From positions 1-46,271 of the IMG/VR virus record IMGVR_UViG_3300044611_000053: a DNA stretch of 46,271 nt; one strand, 5' to 3'. Below, piece after piece: positions 13,065 to 22,427 of this stretch. How positions within the stretch are numbered: the first letter of the stretch is position 1; each line of letters opens with the position of its first letter. The stretch is from a virus. Made by a program: the position numbers and the translations under genes. Under the pieces are notes generated by a model that saw nothing but the letters and a program-made list of their open reading frames with translations, was not told the origin of the DNA and did no database searches.

Positions 13065-16000
13065 TTATAGCCTCCAGTGTTATTGTTCCATCTTTTGTTT
13101 TGCCAAAACTAAACTTATATGCTTTACCTTCTTCAATATTCATGTATGCTTTTGGAAATGCCGTTGGAAATACAGTGATAGAGTGCAAGTCTCTACTGGT
13201 ATCTGCCAAGGTTAATGAAGCCATCTTCTTGCCAGTTTTTGTAATTCTAGGTTTAAAAGAAACCACAAACATTTCATCATCTTTATACGGTAATTGTTTA
13301 TATCCTAAGAATCTAACAAGAGCGTTTGAAGATGCTTTTATTTCATCAACAGGTATTGCAGAAACAATCCTATTATCATTTGCAAGAATAAGATAAGTAC
13401 GACCAGTCTCAATAGTCGTAGACTCTTCATCAAATATACCAACACTACCAGTCTTGTCCAAAATTTCAACTCGTGACCAACCCTTTCCTCGTTTAATTGC
13501 CTTAACCATTCCCATTAAAATAAAGGATCCTTTTTCTTCAAAAGAATCAACATCTTGTATAAATGCATAGTAATGAGATGGAATCGTAATGTTAAACTCT
13601 GGAAGGTTTAAGAACTCATACAGGTTTTCTTTAATCTCTGCATCATTTCGTGGTTGATCTGAAAATGTTGCTCCACCAATAACACGCAATGCATTTAATG
13701 CACGGCTATTAACACCATTGCCTTTTGTAAAGGTAAATTCTTCAAGTTGTTTATAAGATGTAAATGGACGAGCAGCAATATACTTTTCTGCAATGTTTGT
13801 TGATATAAACTTAATACCAGTCAAACCAAAACGGATTCCTTTGCCCTCAATCTTAAAATCTAAATCAGAGTCATTAATGTGTGGAAGTTTAATTGGAATG
13901 TTCATTCTCTTTGCTTCAATTAGATACTCTGTTCTTGCATCCTTATCCTTTTCATTTTTTAAAAGGGCAAACATAAACTCAAGTGGATAGTAATACTTTA
14001 GCCATGCTGTCCAATATGATAGGGTTGAATATGCTACTGCGTGAGATTTATTAAATGAATACCCTGCATGAGCCTCAAAGTCATGCCACATATCACGAGC
14101 ATCATTGGGAGCAATGTGAGAGGAGGCACCAGAAACAAACCGTTCTTGATATGCATCAAACTCTTTTGCATTTTTCTTTTTACCAATAATCTTTCTAACC
14201 TTATCGGCATCCGACATTGACATACCACCAAGGTGTACGCAAGCCTGCATAACTTGTTCCTGGTATAAAATACATCCATATGTGTCAGAAGTAAATGGCT
14301 TCATAATCTGGTGACTATATGAAACATTTTGTTTTCCATGTTTACGAGCAATATAGTCTTTACCAATTGTATTCATTGCACCTGGACGAACTAAAGCATT
14401 AGATGCTGCAAGTTCATCAAAATTCTTTACACCCATTTTAACTAAAAGGTTTGTGTAAGGCGTTGCTTCACATTGAAACACACCCTTCGTATAACCATCA
14501 GAAAGCATTTCATAAACTTTTGGATCTGCCATATCAATAGATAACAATTCAATATCTTTATAATGATTTTCCTTAATCATTGATACTGCATCCTGAATAA
14601 CACTAAGAGTCTTAAGTCCTAGTGCATCAATTTTTATAAGCCCGATGCGTTCAGCCTCTTCCATGTCGACACCAACCACAGGTATACGTTCATCAGACCC
14701 AGGAGAAGACCTTGTCTCCAACGGCGCAAACCTAAAAATCGGATCTTTGCTAGTGACCACACCAGCAGCGTGTATACCAGTACCACGAATACGACCACGT
14801 AATTGTTCACCATAAACCTCCACCTCTGGATATTTTTCTCTAAACTCTCTTGTTGACTTAGAACTACAAAAGTCTTCCCAAGTATCTACTAACTTTAAAA
14901 CCTTGTTAACATCTGTTAGCGGAATATCTAAAACTCGTGCAACATCTCGGACAACCCCCTTGTCTTTAAACTGTAAGAAGGTAGCGATAGATGCAACATG
15001 GCGATACTGTCTAACTAAATAATCTTTAACTTCATCACGGCGAGTATCTTGAATATCAGTGTCAATATCAGGAAAATCGTTACGCTCTGGATTAATAAAA
15101 CGGAAAAACAGAAGTCCATGTTTAATTGGATCAATGTCTGTAATCTTTAAAGCATAACAAACAAGAGAACCAGCAGAAGAGCCTCTACCTGGCCCAACCA
15201 TAATCCCCTCTTTCTTTGCCCAGTTAATCATATTACTTACAACAAGGAAGTATGGTGCAAACTTTTTATCTTTAATAATCTGCAACTCTTCTTGAAGTCT
15301 GTCAAGATATTCTTGGTTTTCTGACAAACCTCGCTCTACCAAACCTTCCAGTGCAACCTTTGCAAGTTCCTTGTCAGGGCTCTTGTACTGTACTGGTAGA
15401 AGGTTTAATCCTTCTTGAATGTCATAGTCTTCTACTGTGTCTGCCAGTAATAATGTGTTTGAGTAGATATCTGGTCGATCAATACCCTGCAATTCCATGG
15501 CTGTTTTAATCTCTTCATAGGAAAGAAGGTGGATATCAAACTTATTAAATGTTATCTGGCGGTCTTCACCATAAAGGTAATCAAGTCTATCCATCATAGA
15601 AGAATGCTTGGATGCCTTGGCAAATGTTGTTTCTTTAACAACTTTAGCGTGTGTATTCATTAAAAGTTTAAACTCTTGAATTTCTTTTTGTGATGGATCA
15701 GAGTGGTGACAATCTGGAGTAACAATAACTTTAATACCAAACTCATCAGCAAGTTCTATCAGATATTTATTAATGTGTGCCTCAGTGTGTGGCATTACCT
15801 CAATATAATAATCACTGCCAAAGCGTTCTTTAAACCAAGTAATATACTTTTTGGCAAGAGCAAACTCTTCTTCTTCTAATGCTTTTACAAGAACACTGCT
15901 TGGACATGCAGAAGAAACAATGATTCCTTCTTTATACTTTTCCAATATAGTAAAATCAAATCGTGGCTTCTTAAAGAATCCATCTGTCCAAGATAGTTCA

Positions 16001-16329
16001 CTAATCTTGTTAAGGTTTTCCAAACCTATTTTATTCTTGGCTAGAAGGATAATGTGGTTATAGACAAGATCTTGTTGACCTTCTCTTTCAGACTTATCTC
16101 TTGTATCAGAGATGTCTGCACACATGTATCCTTCTAGACCTAGAATTGGCTTAATGCCCTTTGCTTTTGCAACTCGGTACAGTTCCCGATGCCCAGACAG
16201 TGTCCCGTGATCTGTAATAGCCAATGCTGGCATACCAAGTTCAACTGCTCGGTCTATATATTCTTCTGGAGTAGCAATCCCATCAAACAAACTAAAATGG
16301 GTATGGACATGTAAGCCTACGTAGTTCAT
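13057..16329 (-). CDS. dnaE: DNA polymerase III alpha subunit with PHP domain
   Basis: 1090 residues from the ATG at 16329, just after the upstream stop; the longer frame to 16404 overlaps the ssDNA-binding protein. The PHP domain has HVHTHFSLFDG, ITDHGTLSG, LGLEGYM, NHIILLAKN, SACPSS and TPDCHHSD, so the metal ligands of proofreading PHP domains look conserved. The polymerase core has GPGRGSSAGS and FPDIDTDIQD with the catalytic Asp residues, and LYQEQVMQ. A C-terminal OB fold (FILMGMVKAIKRGKGWSRVE) binds DNA. No clamp or clamp loader is encoded in the window. Confidence 0.94.
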   Translation of the reverse strand: MNYVGLHVHTHFSLFDGIATPEEYIDRAVELGMPALAITDHGTLSGHRELYRVAKAKGIKPILGLEGYMCADISDTRDKSEREGQQDLVYNHIILLAKNKIGLENLNKISELSWTDGFFKKPRFDFTILEKYKEGIIVSSACPSSVLVKALEEEEFALAKKYITWFKERFGSDYYIEVMPHTEAHINKYLIELADEFGIKVIVTPDCHHSDPSQKEIQEFKLLMNTHAKVVKETTFAKASKHSSMMDRLDYLYGEDRQITFNKFDIHLLSYEEIKTAMELQGIDRPDIYSNTLLLADTVEDYDIQEGLNLLPVQYKSPDKELAKVALEGLVERGLSENQEYLDRLQEELQIIKDKKFAPYFLVVSNMINWAKKEGIMVGPGRGSSAGSLVCYALKITDIDPIKHGLLFFRFINPERNDFPDIDTDIQDTRRDEVKDYLVRQYRHVASIATFLQFKDKGVVRDVARVLDIPLTDVNKVLKLVDTWEDFCSSKSTREFREKYPEVEVYGEQLRGRIRGTGIHAAGVVTSKDPIFRFAPLETRSSPGSDERIPVVGVDMEEAERIGLIKIDALGLKTLSVIQDAVSMIKENHYKDIELLSIDMADPKVYEMLSDGYTKGVFQCEATPYTNLLVKMGVKNFDELAASNALVRPGAMNTIGKDYIARKHGKQNVSYSHQIMKPFTSDTYGCILYQEQVMQACVHLGGMSMSDADKVRKIIGKKKNAKEFDAYQERFVSGASSHIAPNDARDMWHDFEAHAGYSFNKSHAVAYSTLSYWTAWLKYYYPLEFMFALLKNEKDKDARTEYLIEAKRMNIPIKLPHINDSDLDFKIEGKGIRFGLTGIKFISTNIAEKYIAARPFTSYKQLEEFTFTKGNGVNSRALNALRVIGGATFSDQPRNDAEIKENLYEFLNLPEFNITIPSHYYAFIQDVDSFEEKGSFILMGMVKAIKRGKGWSRVEILDKTGSVGIFDEESTTIETGRTYLILANDNRIVSAIPVDEIKASSNALVRFLGYKQLPYKDDEMFVVSFKPRITKTGKKMASLTLADTSRDLHSITVFPTAFPKAYMNIEEGKAYKFSFGKTKDGTITLEAING

Positions 16330-16330
16330 A

Positions 16331-16987
16331 CTACCAATCAGTGTTAGTTGATGAGGTAGTAGATGGGCCGTCAAAGCCCAAGTAGAACGCTTCTTGTTCT
16401 GCATATGGAATCTTCTTTAGTGCTGACTCCAATGGGTATGGCTCAATGCCTGTCCAGTCAAATGGTTCTTTGTCTGGTGCTGAAGGAATTAGTGTGTAAT
16501 TGGTTTCAGTACCCTGACCATTACGCTTTAACTTCCATAGTACGTTTGAGATGCTTCCTGTTTCAAGTGCATACTCACGAATAGTATTGAATGATGATTG
16601 CTTGCTAATTCCCATGTTCCAAATTGCAACATATGGTGCTTCAATTCCATCATCAACAAGTACGTTGCAATAGAAACGTAGACGTGCTCTCCAGCCAGCC
16701 TTCATATCTTTGCGGTGCATTTCTTCTGCCCAGTCACGACCTTCTGATTCCATTGTGTCTACAGCCTTGCGCTTATAGTCCTTTGGATTTGTGTGTTCCT
16801 TGACAACTAGTGCAAGTCCACGTTTTTCGTTATAGTTTGCTGAGTCTTCATCCAACTCCTCAACAAATCGGATCTTTACTGATTGACCGTCTGCAAGTTT
16901 TAACCACTTTACTTTTGGTCCGTCGTTTTCATATTTTGGCTTTTCGAGCAGGGTTTCTATATTCTTTAATCCCTTTACAATGCTCAT
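16331..16987 (-). CDS. ssb: Single-stranded DNA-binding protein (gp32-like)
   Basis: 218 residues; ATG with AAGGAG upstream. KVKWLKLADGQSVKIRFVEE near residue 25 fits an OB-fold start, followed by basic and aromatic residues (WRARLRFYCNVLVDD). The C-terminus ends in a flexible Ser/Thr/Asp tail. Position between primase and polymerase genes supports the role: it coats single strands at the fork. Confidence 0.72.
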   Translation of the reverse strand: MSIVKGLKNIETLLEKPKYENDGPKVKWLKLADGQSVKIRFVEELDEDSANYNEKRGLALVVKEHTNPKDYKRKAVDTMESEGRDWAEEMHRKDMKAGWRARLRFYCNVLVDDGIEAPYVAIWNMGISKQSSFNTIREYALETGSISNVLWKLKRNGQGTETNYTLIPSAPDKEPFDWTGIEPYPLESALKKIPYAEQEAFYLGFDGPSTTSSTNTDW

Positions 16988-17013
16988 ATTTTATCTCCTT
17001 CGTGTTGTTTATA

Positions 17014-17940
17014 TTAGTTTAGCATAGATGATATAGATTTGTCAAATTGAAACTCAAGTTTCTTTATTTCTGCATCTTCCATATCGCCTATGTCTTTATA
17101 GTTTTTGTCAAGCCGAATAACAGTAATTAAAGATCCAAGTTTTTCAATTAACTTATCTTTCATTATGCTACCAGCCTCATCGTTGTCTGCAATTAGTACA
17201 ACATTTGTGAAGTACTTTTCTAATAATCTAGTTTGTGAATTAGATACATTAGCCCCAAGAGTTGCAACTGCTGGGAATCCTATTTGGTCTAGCCGAATTG
17301 CATCAAAAGATGATTCAACTACGTATACTGTGCCAGATGATTTAACTCTGTGCAAATTAAATAATATCTTACCCTTTGGTAATCCTGGAGTATTCTTAAA
17401 ATCTTTTCCTTCAATGGTTCTTGCAACAAAGCCAAGACACATTCCGTCTGGGGAATGCATTGGAACTGTTACTGAATCTTGTTTTTCTGAATATCCTAAT
17501 GAAAATTTTGACCAAGATGCTGGTTCAATTTTTCTATACTTAAGATAATTCTTTGCCTTATCTGATACTGTAAGTTGGTTGTATAAACGCTTTAATATTA
17601 ATTCATCATATTGAACAAACTCTGGTGGCGCAACTAAGGTCTTGTTAACAAGTTTTTCAATATCGTTTTCTGTTTCTTTGCTTTTAATATATCTAACTGC
17701 TTCAAAATATGTTCGTCCAGACATATGCATAATAAATTCTTCTAGGTTCTTTGTTGTTTGGCATCCAAAACAAAAGAACAGTCCGCTATCCTTAGCAACT
17801 TCCCCAGCAGGAGTTCTGTTGTTATTATGATATGGGCAAAAGATTATATAGTCATTACCAAACTCTGCCTCAATATCCACTCCTGCACCTACAAGAACAC
17901 GTTTAATCTGTTCTTGTGTATAAACATTACTTGTCTTCAT
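17014..17940 (-). CDS. dnaG: DnaG-type primase
   Basis: 308 residues from the ATG at 17940; an upstream in-frame ATG at 17970 overlaps the helicase gene more. Zinc-binding domain: FCPYH (about 35) with FFCFGC (about 58), the CHC2 pattern. TOPRIM fold: Glu in VYVVESSFDAIRL (about 210) and VVLIADNDEAG (about 253). There is no separate helicase-binding domain, so this is a short phage primase. It makes RNA primers at the fork with the DnaB helicase, whose gene it overlaps by 14 bases. Confidence 0.9.
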   Translation of the reverse strand: MKTSNVYTQEQIKRVLVGAGVDIEAEFGNDYIIFCPYHNNNRTPAGEVAKDSGLFFCFGCQTTKNLEEFIMHMSGRTYFEAVRYIKSKETENDIEKLVNKTLVAPPEFVQYDELILKRLYNQLTVSDKAKNYLKYRKIEPASWSKFSLGYSEKQDSVTVPMHSPDGMCLGFVARTIEGKDFKNTPGLPKGKILFNLHRVKSSGTVYVVESSFDAIRLDQIGFPAVATLGANVSNSQTRLLEKYFTNVVLIADNDEAGSIMKDKLIEKLGSLITVIRLDKNYKDIGDMEDAEIKKLEFQFDKSISSMLN

Positions 17941-19147
17941 AGTCTTTATACCTGTAGTATCCTTTGTCAAAATCTACCTGAACTAAGAAATCACCCATGT
18001 ATCCATTACGGTTTTTGCGGAATACACATTCAATAATATCACTATTGGTTGCACGACCTAGTGCCATAACCCAGTCAGCATCGTAAGCAATCTGTCTTGA
18101 CCAAGCAGTTTGTCCAAGTGTTGGAGGACTTGATAGATCTTTTACATCATCGGGGGTAGCAGAGGATATAGCGATGATAGGTACTTCTTCGCTAATGGAC
18201 ATTAGTTTAAGTTCTCTTGAAAGGTTCTTCATTCGTACCGTTTCAGAATCAGCCTTTTGGTTTGGAGACATGAGTTGTAAATAGTCAACAACGACAAAGT
18301 CTGGACGGTACTGATCAATCTTTCCACGAATAACAGAAGGTGTTACTTCTCCACCGCTATCATTAGAAATAATATGAAACTCTGGACGACCTTCAACTTT
18401 GTTATGATGCCATTTCTTTAGCATGTCAATTTCTACTTCGCCATTAGATAATTTTCTATGTGACCAAAGACCTTCACCCATAATAGCAAGAACACGATTA
18501 CGAACCTCTGTCTCACTCATTTCAAGTGAAATAATCATTGGTGACTTTCCTTGCTTCCATGCCTGCACTGCAAAGTAAAGAGCAAGCCAAGACTTTCCAA
18601 TTCCTGGATATGCAAGGAATACACCCAACTGCCCTGGCATAATTCCAGAAGGCAAGTAATTGTCAAACCCTGGAAGACCAGTCTTAATTCCAACATGCCC
18701 AAGTTCTTTTTGCTTCTGTACATTTTCAAAATATAGAACAGCAGAGTCAAGATCTGTTGCATCAATGTCACGGATAGCAGAGGTATTCTTTTTTAATTCA
18801 GATGTCTTTGTTATTAGGTGTTCAAGTGCTTCTCCACCGTTACCGCTTTGAACTTCTCCTGCAGCATTACGCAAAATATCTTTTAGGCTATCGTTAAGAT
18901 ATTCTACCTGTAACTCTGCTAGATGATGCTTAGTTGCTCCAACTCCAGCAACTGGTTCAAAATCTCTAAACTTCTCTCTTACTAAATCTGCTGGTGGAAT
19001 GCACTGGTTGTTTTCTGAATAAAGACGAATAAAGTTCCAGACATCGTTATGGGTTCTTAAAAGGTTTTCAACATTTGCCTGCAGCAGGACGTGAATCTGC
19101 TTGTCTTGTAATAATGCAGAAATAACTTTTGCCTCTGTATTATTCAC
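17927..19147 (-). CDS. dnaB: DnaB-like replicative helicase
   Basis: 406 residues from a GTG at 19147 with GGAG seven bases upstream. An N-terminal helical domain (about 1-140) is followed by the RecA-fold motor: Walker A AYPGIGKSW (about 182), Walker B FVVVDYLQLMS, and DnaB motif SRELKLMSISEEVPIIAIS. GQTAWSRQIAYDADWVMAL contains the conserved arginine finger region. It unwinds DNA for the phage polymerase and primase. It overlaps its upstream partner by eight bases. Confidence 0.92.
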   Translation of the reverse strand: MNNTEAKVISALLQDKQIHVLLQANVENLLRTHNDVWNFIRLYSENNQCIPPADLVREKFRDFEPVAGVGATKHHLAELQVEYLNDSLKDILRNAAGEVQSGNGGEALEHLITKTSELKKNTSAIRDIDATDLDSAVLYFENVQKQKELGHVGIKTGLPGFDNYLPSGIMPGQLGVFLAYPGIGKSWLALYFAVQAWKQGKSPMIISLEMSETEVRNRVLAIMGEGLWSHRKLSNGEVEIDMLKKWHHNKVEGRPEFHIISNDSGGEVTPSVIRGKIDQYRPDFVVVDYLQLMSPNQKADSETVRMKNLSRELKLMSISEEVPIIAISSATPDDVKDLSSPPTLGQTAWSRQIAYDADWVMALGRATNSDIIECVFRKNRNGYMGDFLVQVDFDKGYYRYKDYEDK

Positions 19148-19448
19148 TCAACCACTCCTTTGCTAATTTTCTACGTACCATTCGATCTTTAATGTCTTGT
19201 TCTGTTTCTGCTTTACCGTTTAATATTTTTTCTGCATTATATGAAAAATAATTCCAAGAAGGTTCTTGTGCAATAGAAAAGTAATACTCTAACAAGTCAT
19301 AGCACTGAGCAATACCGTATGACTCTACAAGGCCGTCAGCAGCCCACTGCTCAACGTTTAGGTTCATGTTAGACTTCTGGCCGTACTTCTGTAGGTAAAA
19401 CTTATTAAACCTACTAAGCAAAGCCATTCGGTCTTTGCGGTCAGCCAT
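19140..19448 (-). CDS. Possible helicase loader or replication accessory protein
   Basis: 102 residues, mostly helical, highly charged (ILNGKAETEQDIKDRMVRR). No enzymatic motif. Its only support for function is position: it overlaps the start of the DnaB gene by eight bases, where phage helicase loaders and organisers often lie. There is no clear ribosome site, so it may be coupled to the gene upstream, whose stop is two bases away. Confidence 0.55.
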   Translation of the reverse strand: MADRKDRMALLSRFNKFYLQKYGQKSNMNLNVEQWAADGLVESYGIAQCYDLLEYYFSIAQEPSWNYFSYNAEKILNGKAETEQDIKDRMVRRKLAKEWLSE

Positions 19449-19450
19449 TG

Positions 19451-19657
19451 CTATTCGTTTATTTCAGACTTTGCTTCTTGAATCTTATCAGTTAGTTTGT
19501 CTTCAACAAACTTGTAAATACGCTCAAAGGCTTCATCAACATTCTCGCCCTCACGCTTTGAATCAACAATACCAAGGTCAAGTCTTAATGACTGGAAGTT
19601 GCCAAGATTTAAAGTATAGCCTAGTGTTACATTGATTTTTGTATTTTCGTTTTCCAT
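19451..19657 (-). CDS. Small conserved phage protein
   Basis: 68 residues from the ATG at 19657, chosen because AGGTGGGG precedes it. A beta-rich start (INVTLGYTLNLGNFQSLRLD) is followed by an amphipathic helix with acidic and basic residues. Similar NLGNF-type small proteins occur in other phages next to replication genes; role unknown. It is the first gene of the replication cluster behind a promoter. Confidence 0.65.
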   Translation of the reverse strand: MENENTKINVTLGYTLNLGNFQSLRLDLGIVDSKREGENVDEAFERIYKFVEDKLTDKIQEAKSEINE

Positions 19658-19687
19658 TTTACCCCACCTAATTTGTTTGTTTTTACA

Positions 19688-19696
19688 ATTGTAGCA
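19688..19696 (-). promoter_or_regulatory. Possible extended -10 promoter for the replication cluster
   Basis: Minus strand TGCTACAAT, in the 51-base gap before the first replication gene. No good -35 is seen. Confidence 0.42.
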
Positions 19697-19708
19697 CACT
19701 CTAGCCGA

Positions 19709-20251
19709 TTAGATATTTTCTGACCAAACTGGAATATACCTTCCATCTTCTGTCTTTGTATATGTAAGTATACCTTCTCCCATTCGCCTTGTCAACTCTT
19801 GACTTGTAGGAGTCATGTTATTTGTTATTAATTTATCTTTTCTTGGTTGTCCAATATGTATTGTTGCCAGGATAGAACAAATCTCTCTAACATGGTCTTC
19901 TGAATAATAAGATCTAATTTGCCAACCAGTCTTACCATCAATGCTTGATCCAACTGGCGCAGGAATGACTCCTCGTTTTATTAATCTTGGCATATATTTT
20001 CTATGACGATTAACTAACTTAGCAGTCTCTGCAACAGTGTAAGCCTTTTTCCTATTTCTTCTAAAGTCAGAACGCAGGCATGTCTCTAGTCTATCTTTGT
20101 TAATATTATAAACAGTTACCATTCCTGTTGATCTAGAACTGTGATGAAGTCTTACTAAGTCTCCGTTAAGAAACCATATTTTTTTACCGCCAGGAATTAT
20201 AGGTTCGCTATTATATGCTTCGCTCTGAATTTTTCCTTTTGCAGTAACCAT
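19709..20251 (-). CDS. Phage DNA-binding protein with winged HTH
   Basis: 180 residues; ATG with GGAGGG three bases before it. Residues about 70-105 hold YTVAETAKLVNRHRKYMPRL with IKRGVIPAPVG, an excisionase/MerR-like HTH, then a strand region and YSEDHVREIC. The N-terminal region has SSRSTGMVTVYNINKDRL with a small beta domain. Likely a transcription regulator or origin-binding protein. It overlaps the zinc-ribbon gene by 55 bases. Confidence 0.7.
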   Translation of the reverse strand: MVTAKGKIQSEAYNSEPIIPGGKKIWFLNGDLVRLHHSSRSTGMVTVYNINKDRLETCLRSDFRRNRKKAYTVAETAKLVNRHRKYMPRLIKRGVIPAPVGSSIDGKTGWQIRSYYSEDHVREICSILATIHIGQPRKDKLITNNMTPTSQELTRRMGEGILTYTKTEDGRYIPVWSENI

Positions 20252-20385
20252 TTTCCCTCCGCAGACTCGCTAGGTGGATGATAAAATTTTCTATTTCCAC
20301 ACTTAACACAATATGTTTCTAGATGGTCTATGTTTGAGTGTATTCTATCAACAAACATCTTTCCTTCACATCTTTCACACGCCAT
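20197..20385 (-). CDS. Zinc-ribbon protein
   Basis: 62 residues from the ATG at 20385. CERC at 3-6 and CVKC about 25 residues later form a zinc ribbon, followed by a basic tail (KWLLQKEKFRAKH). The start follows the fibre gene stop by one base. I recall similar MxCERCxGxMFVDR proteins in many phages, with unknown role. It may be a small transcription or DNA-binding factor. Confidence 0.75.
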   Translation of the reverse strand: MACERCEGKMFVDRIHSNIDHLETYCVKCGNRKFYHPPSESAEGKWLLQKEKFRAKHIIANL

Positions 20386-20386
20386 A

Positions 20387-20827
20387 TTAATTTGGAACAC
20401 CAATAGCAATAAGATTTACGCCAATGGTTGCAGTTCCAGAAACACCGTACCTTACTGTAAATCCAGCCTGTGTAGTTGTTACGGATGTTAAAACTACTGT
20501 AGTATTAGATCCAGCCGTTGTTCCACTAGTGTTTACAACTGACAAAGTTATAATTGGTGGATACTTAAAGTTAGAATAATCAATAGAGTAAGACTTTTCT
20601 TGTCCAGCAGTTACGGTTTCGTTATTTGCAATTGCTTTAAATCTTCCAATAAACTTTGTGTTAGAGGTTTTTAAACTTTGTTTTTCTGATCCAACTACAT
20701 CAATGTCAGTATAGTTGTAGGTTGCATCGGAAACCTGTGCCGACAAAGTATTCAAAGTATCGACTACCTGATAGATGTATGTTACATCAAGCGGCTGTCC
20801 TCTTTCGGGTAATGCTATTCTTGCCAT
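20387..20827 (-). CDS. Tail tip or fibre-end protein
   Basis: 146 residues; ATG with AGGAGG upstream and its own promoter. MARIALPERGQPLDVTYIYQ is an N-terminal module I recall from actinobacterial phage tail genes, with helix LNTLSAQVS for trimerisation. The C-terminal half (PPIITLSVVNTSGTTAGSNT and onward) is a beta sandwich of the kind used for receptor contact. It ends the tail module. Probably a fibre component. Confidence 0.6.
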   Translation of the reverse strand: MARIALPERGQPLDVTYIYQVVDTLNTLSAQVSDATYNYTDIDVVGSEKQSLKTSNTKFIGRFKAIANNETVTAGQEKSYSIDYSNFKYPPIITLSVVNTSGTTAGSNTTVVLTSVTTTQAGFTVRYGVSGTATIGVNLIAIGVPN

Positions 20828-20843
20828 GTATTCCTCCTATTTA

Positions 20844-20873
20844 ATTATACCAAAGACACTGAGCCAGAGTCAA
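20844..20873 (-). promoter_or_regulatory. Promoter for the tail-fibre gene
   Basis: Minus strand: TTGACT (20868-20873), 18-base spacer, TATAAT (20844-20849) preceded by TGG. It lies over the 3' end of the upstream tail gene and is followed by AGGAGG and the ATG. Confidence 0.75.
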
Positions 20874-21270
20874 AGATATTTAGTGCTGCCTTAATTTCTT
20901 TTTTTGATGAAACAATTTGAACTTTTACTCTGACTGTAGTAGTCCCAGTTTTTAAAAATGAGTACGAGTGTACTTTTGATGTCCCGTGATAAAAAAAGTC
21001 GCTTGAGTCAAACTTAACAAAAACATCGTATTCTGGGTGATTGTTTGCATCACCCCATACTGCCGTAACAATATTACCTGCCTTAGAGACTGCTCCACTA
21101 ACTGACTCTATCAACTCTCCAGAAATATTATAAACTGGGGACCAATGAGAAGTTCTGTTTCTATCGTCAGAAACAATTCTATATCTTAAATTATACTTTA
21201 AAGTATCGTGATCAATTGGAGGAAGAGATGATTTTAAAATACGTAATTTTTTTATGTTTGCATCAACCAT
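20845..21270 (-). CDS. Minor tail protein with fibronectin-like fold
   Basis: 141 residues; ATG overlaps the upstream stop (TAATG). Beta-rich pattern NLRYRIVSDDRNRTSHWSPV, then WGDANNHPEYDVFVKF and a closing strand set, as in fibronectin type III domains of phage tails. Part of the tail-tip series. Its gene's 3' end carries the promoter for the next gene. Confidence 0.6.
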   Translation of the reverse strand: MVDANIKKLRILKSSLPPIDHDTLKYNLRYRIVSDDRNRTSHWSPVYNISGELIESVSGAVSKAGNIVTAVWGDANNHPEYDVFVKFDSSDFFYHGTSKVHSYSFLKTGTTTVRVKVQIVSSKKEIKAALNIFDSGSVSLV

Positions 21271-22427
21271 TACGTCACCCCAATAGAAAATCTAAATTCA
21301 ACGTAGTTGTTTGTATTAGGAGATTTAATAATTGTTGTAGCATCATCATTCTTAATGACAGAGTATCCTGTTAAACCATATAATGGATTAACCGTTGCTA
21401 CGTTTTCAAGTCTCATTGCGTCTAGTGCAATATAATAATCTGAAGTTGGATGCAAGCCTCCGCTTAAACTATCAAAAATAGAAACATAAATCTTTACTAC
21501 ATTAACTGCATCCCAGGTAAAGTTTTGACTCTTGTATAATTCCTGCAATTGTTTTGAAACAACAAAGTATCTGTTTGTTGCAAAGTCATATCCATCAACA
21601 CCGTCTTCAATATTAACTTCAAACCTAGCATAAATGCTTGGATTTGTTTGGTCAGTTCCTGCAAAGTCAACAAGAATTCTTATTGTATCTGGAATTGCGG
21701 CGGATCCTCCATCTCTGTTTACCAAAGAAAATGCAAGTTTTAATTCATCAATTGGAGAGTTTCTTGAAAAATCAACGTTTGGAGATGTAAGGTGTATATG
21801 ATTTCCAGAATCAATAACAATATTGTCAACTCCACCAGAACCGCCACCACCCAAACTTAGGTCTGAGTCATCTCCCTGCATCAATATTGTATTATTTAAA
21901 AACCTTGCTCGCTCATATCTTGCAACACGATCTGTATTATAAAAAATAGAATTATCTGCATTGGTCTGAAACACACCATTTGCTGTTCCTGTTGCATTTA
22001 TAATATCGTCATCATTTGGATCTAGTGGTACAGAAACTATAGGAATCGCTATTGCAGCAGAGGCTGTATGGTATTCCCAGTTTTCTCCCTGGGTAAATGC
22101 AAACACTGTCTTACTATCCTGTGCTCCAGCAGATGGATTAGATCCAGCAGAGTATAGGCCTACCTCTGTTATTTCGTATCTTTCTTCTGTTGGTAGTTCT
22201 GCGGTAAGAACAATCTTATCAATACCGTTTTCATTTACAAAACCTCTAGATGATATGGGAACTCTAAACATCTCAAAATCAAGGCTTTCTTTTGTTGCAA
22301 AGTTATCAGCAACGTCTTCTGTTTGAAGCGGGATAGGACCACAACCCACGGCTAGGTATGAGGCATAGGCTGGTGCCTGACCAAGCATATATTTTCCAAT
22401 AATGCTTTTACCTTTATTAGTTATCAT
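21270..22427 (-). CDS. Minor tail protein / possible receptor-binding protein
   Basis: 385 residues. The N-terminus MITNKGKSIIGKYMLGQAPA with ITEVGLYS fits proteins that attach to the tail tip (as in phage fibre-base modules). A Gly-rich hinge LGGGGSGGVDN near residue 200 separates it from a C-terminal beta domain (about 205-385). Its position after the large tip protein and before fibre-like genes supports a role in host contact. The specific receptor is unknown. Confidence 0.62.
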   Translation of the reverse strand: MITNKGKSIIGKYMLGQAPAYASYLAVGCGPIPLQTEDVADNFATKESLDFEMFRVPISSRGFVNENGIDKIVLTAELPTEERYEITEVGLYSAGSNPSAGAQDSKTVFAFTQGENWEYHTASAAIAIPIVSVPLDPNDDDIINATGTANGVFQTNADNSIFYNTDRVARYERARFLNNTILMQGDDSDLSLGGGGSGGVDNIVIDSGNHIHLTSPNVDFSRNSPIDELKLAFSLVNRDGGSAAIPDTIRILVDFAGTDQTNPSIYARFEVNIEDGVDGYDFATNRYFVVSKQLQELYKSQNFTWDAVNVVKIYVSIFDSLSGGLHPTSDYYIALDAMRLENVATVNPLYGLTGYSVIKNDDATTIIKSPNTNNYVEFRFSIGVT

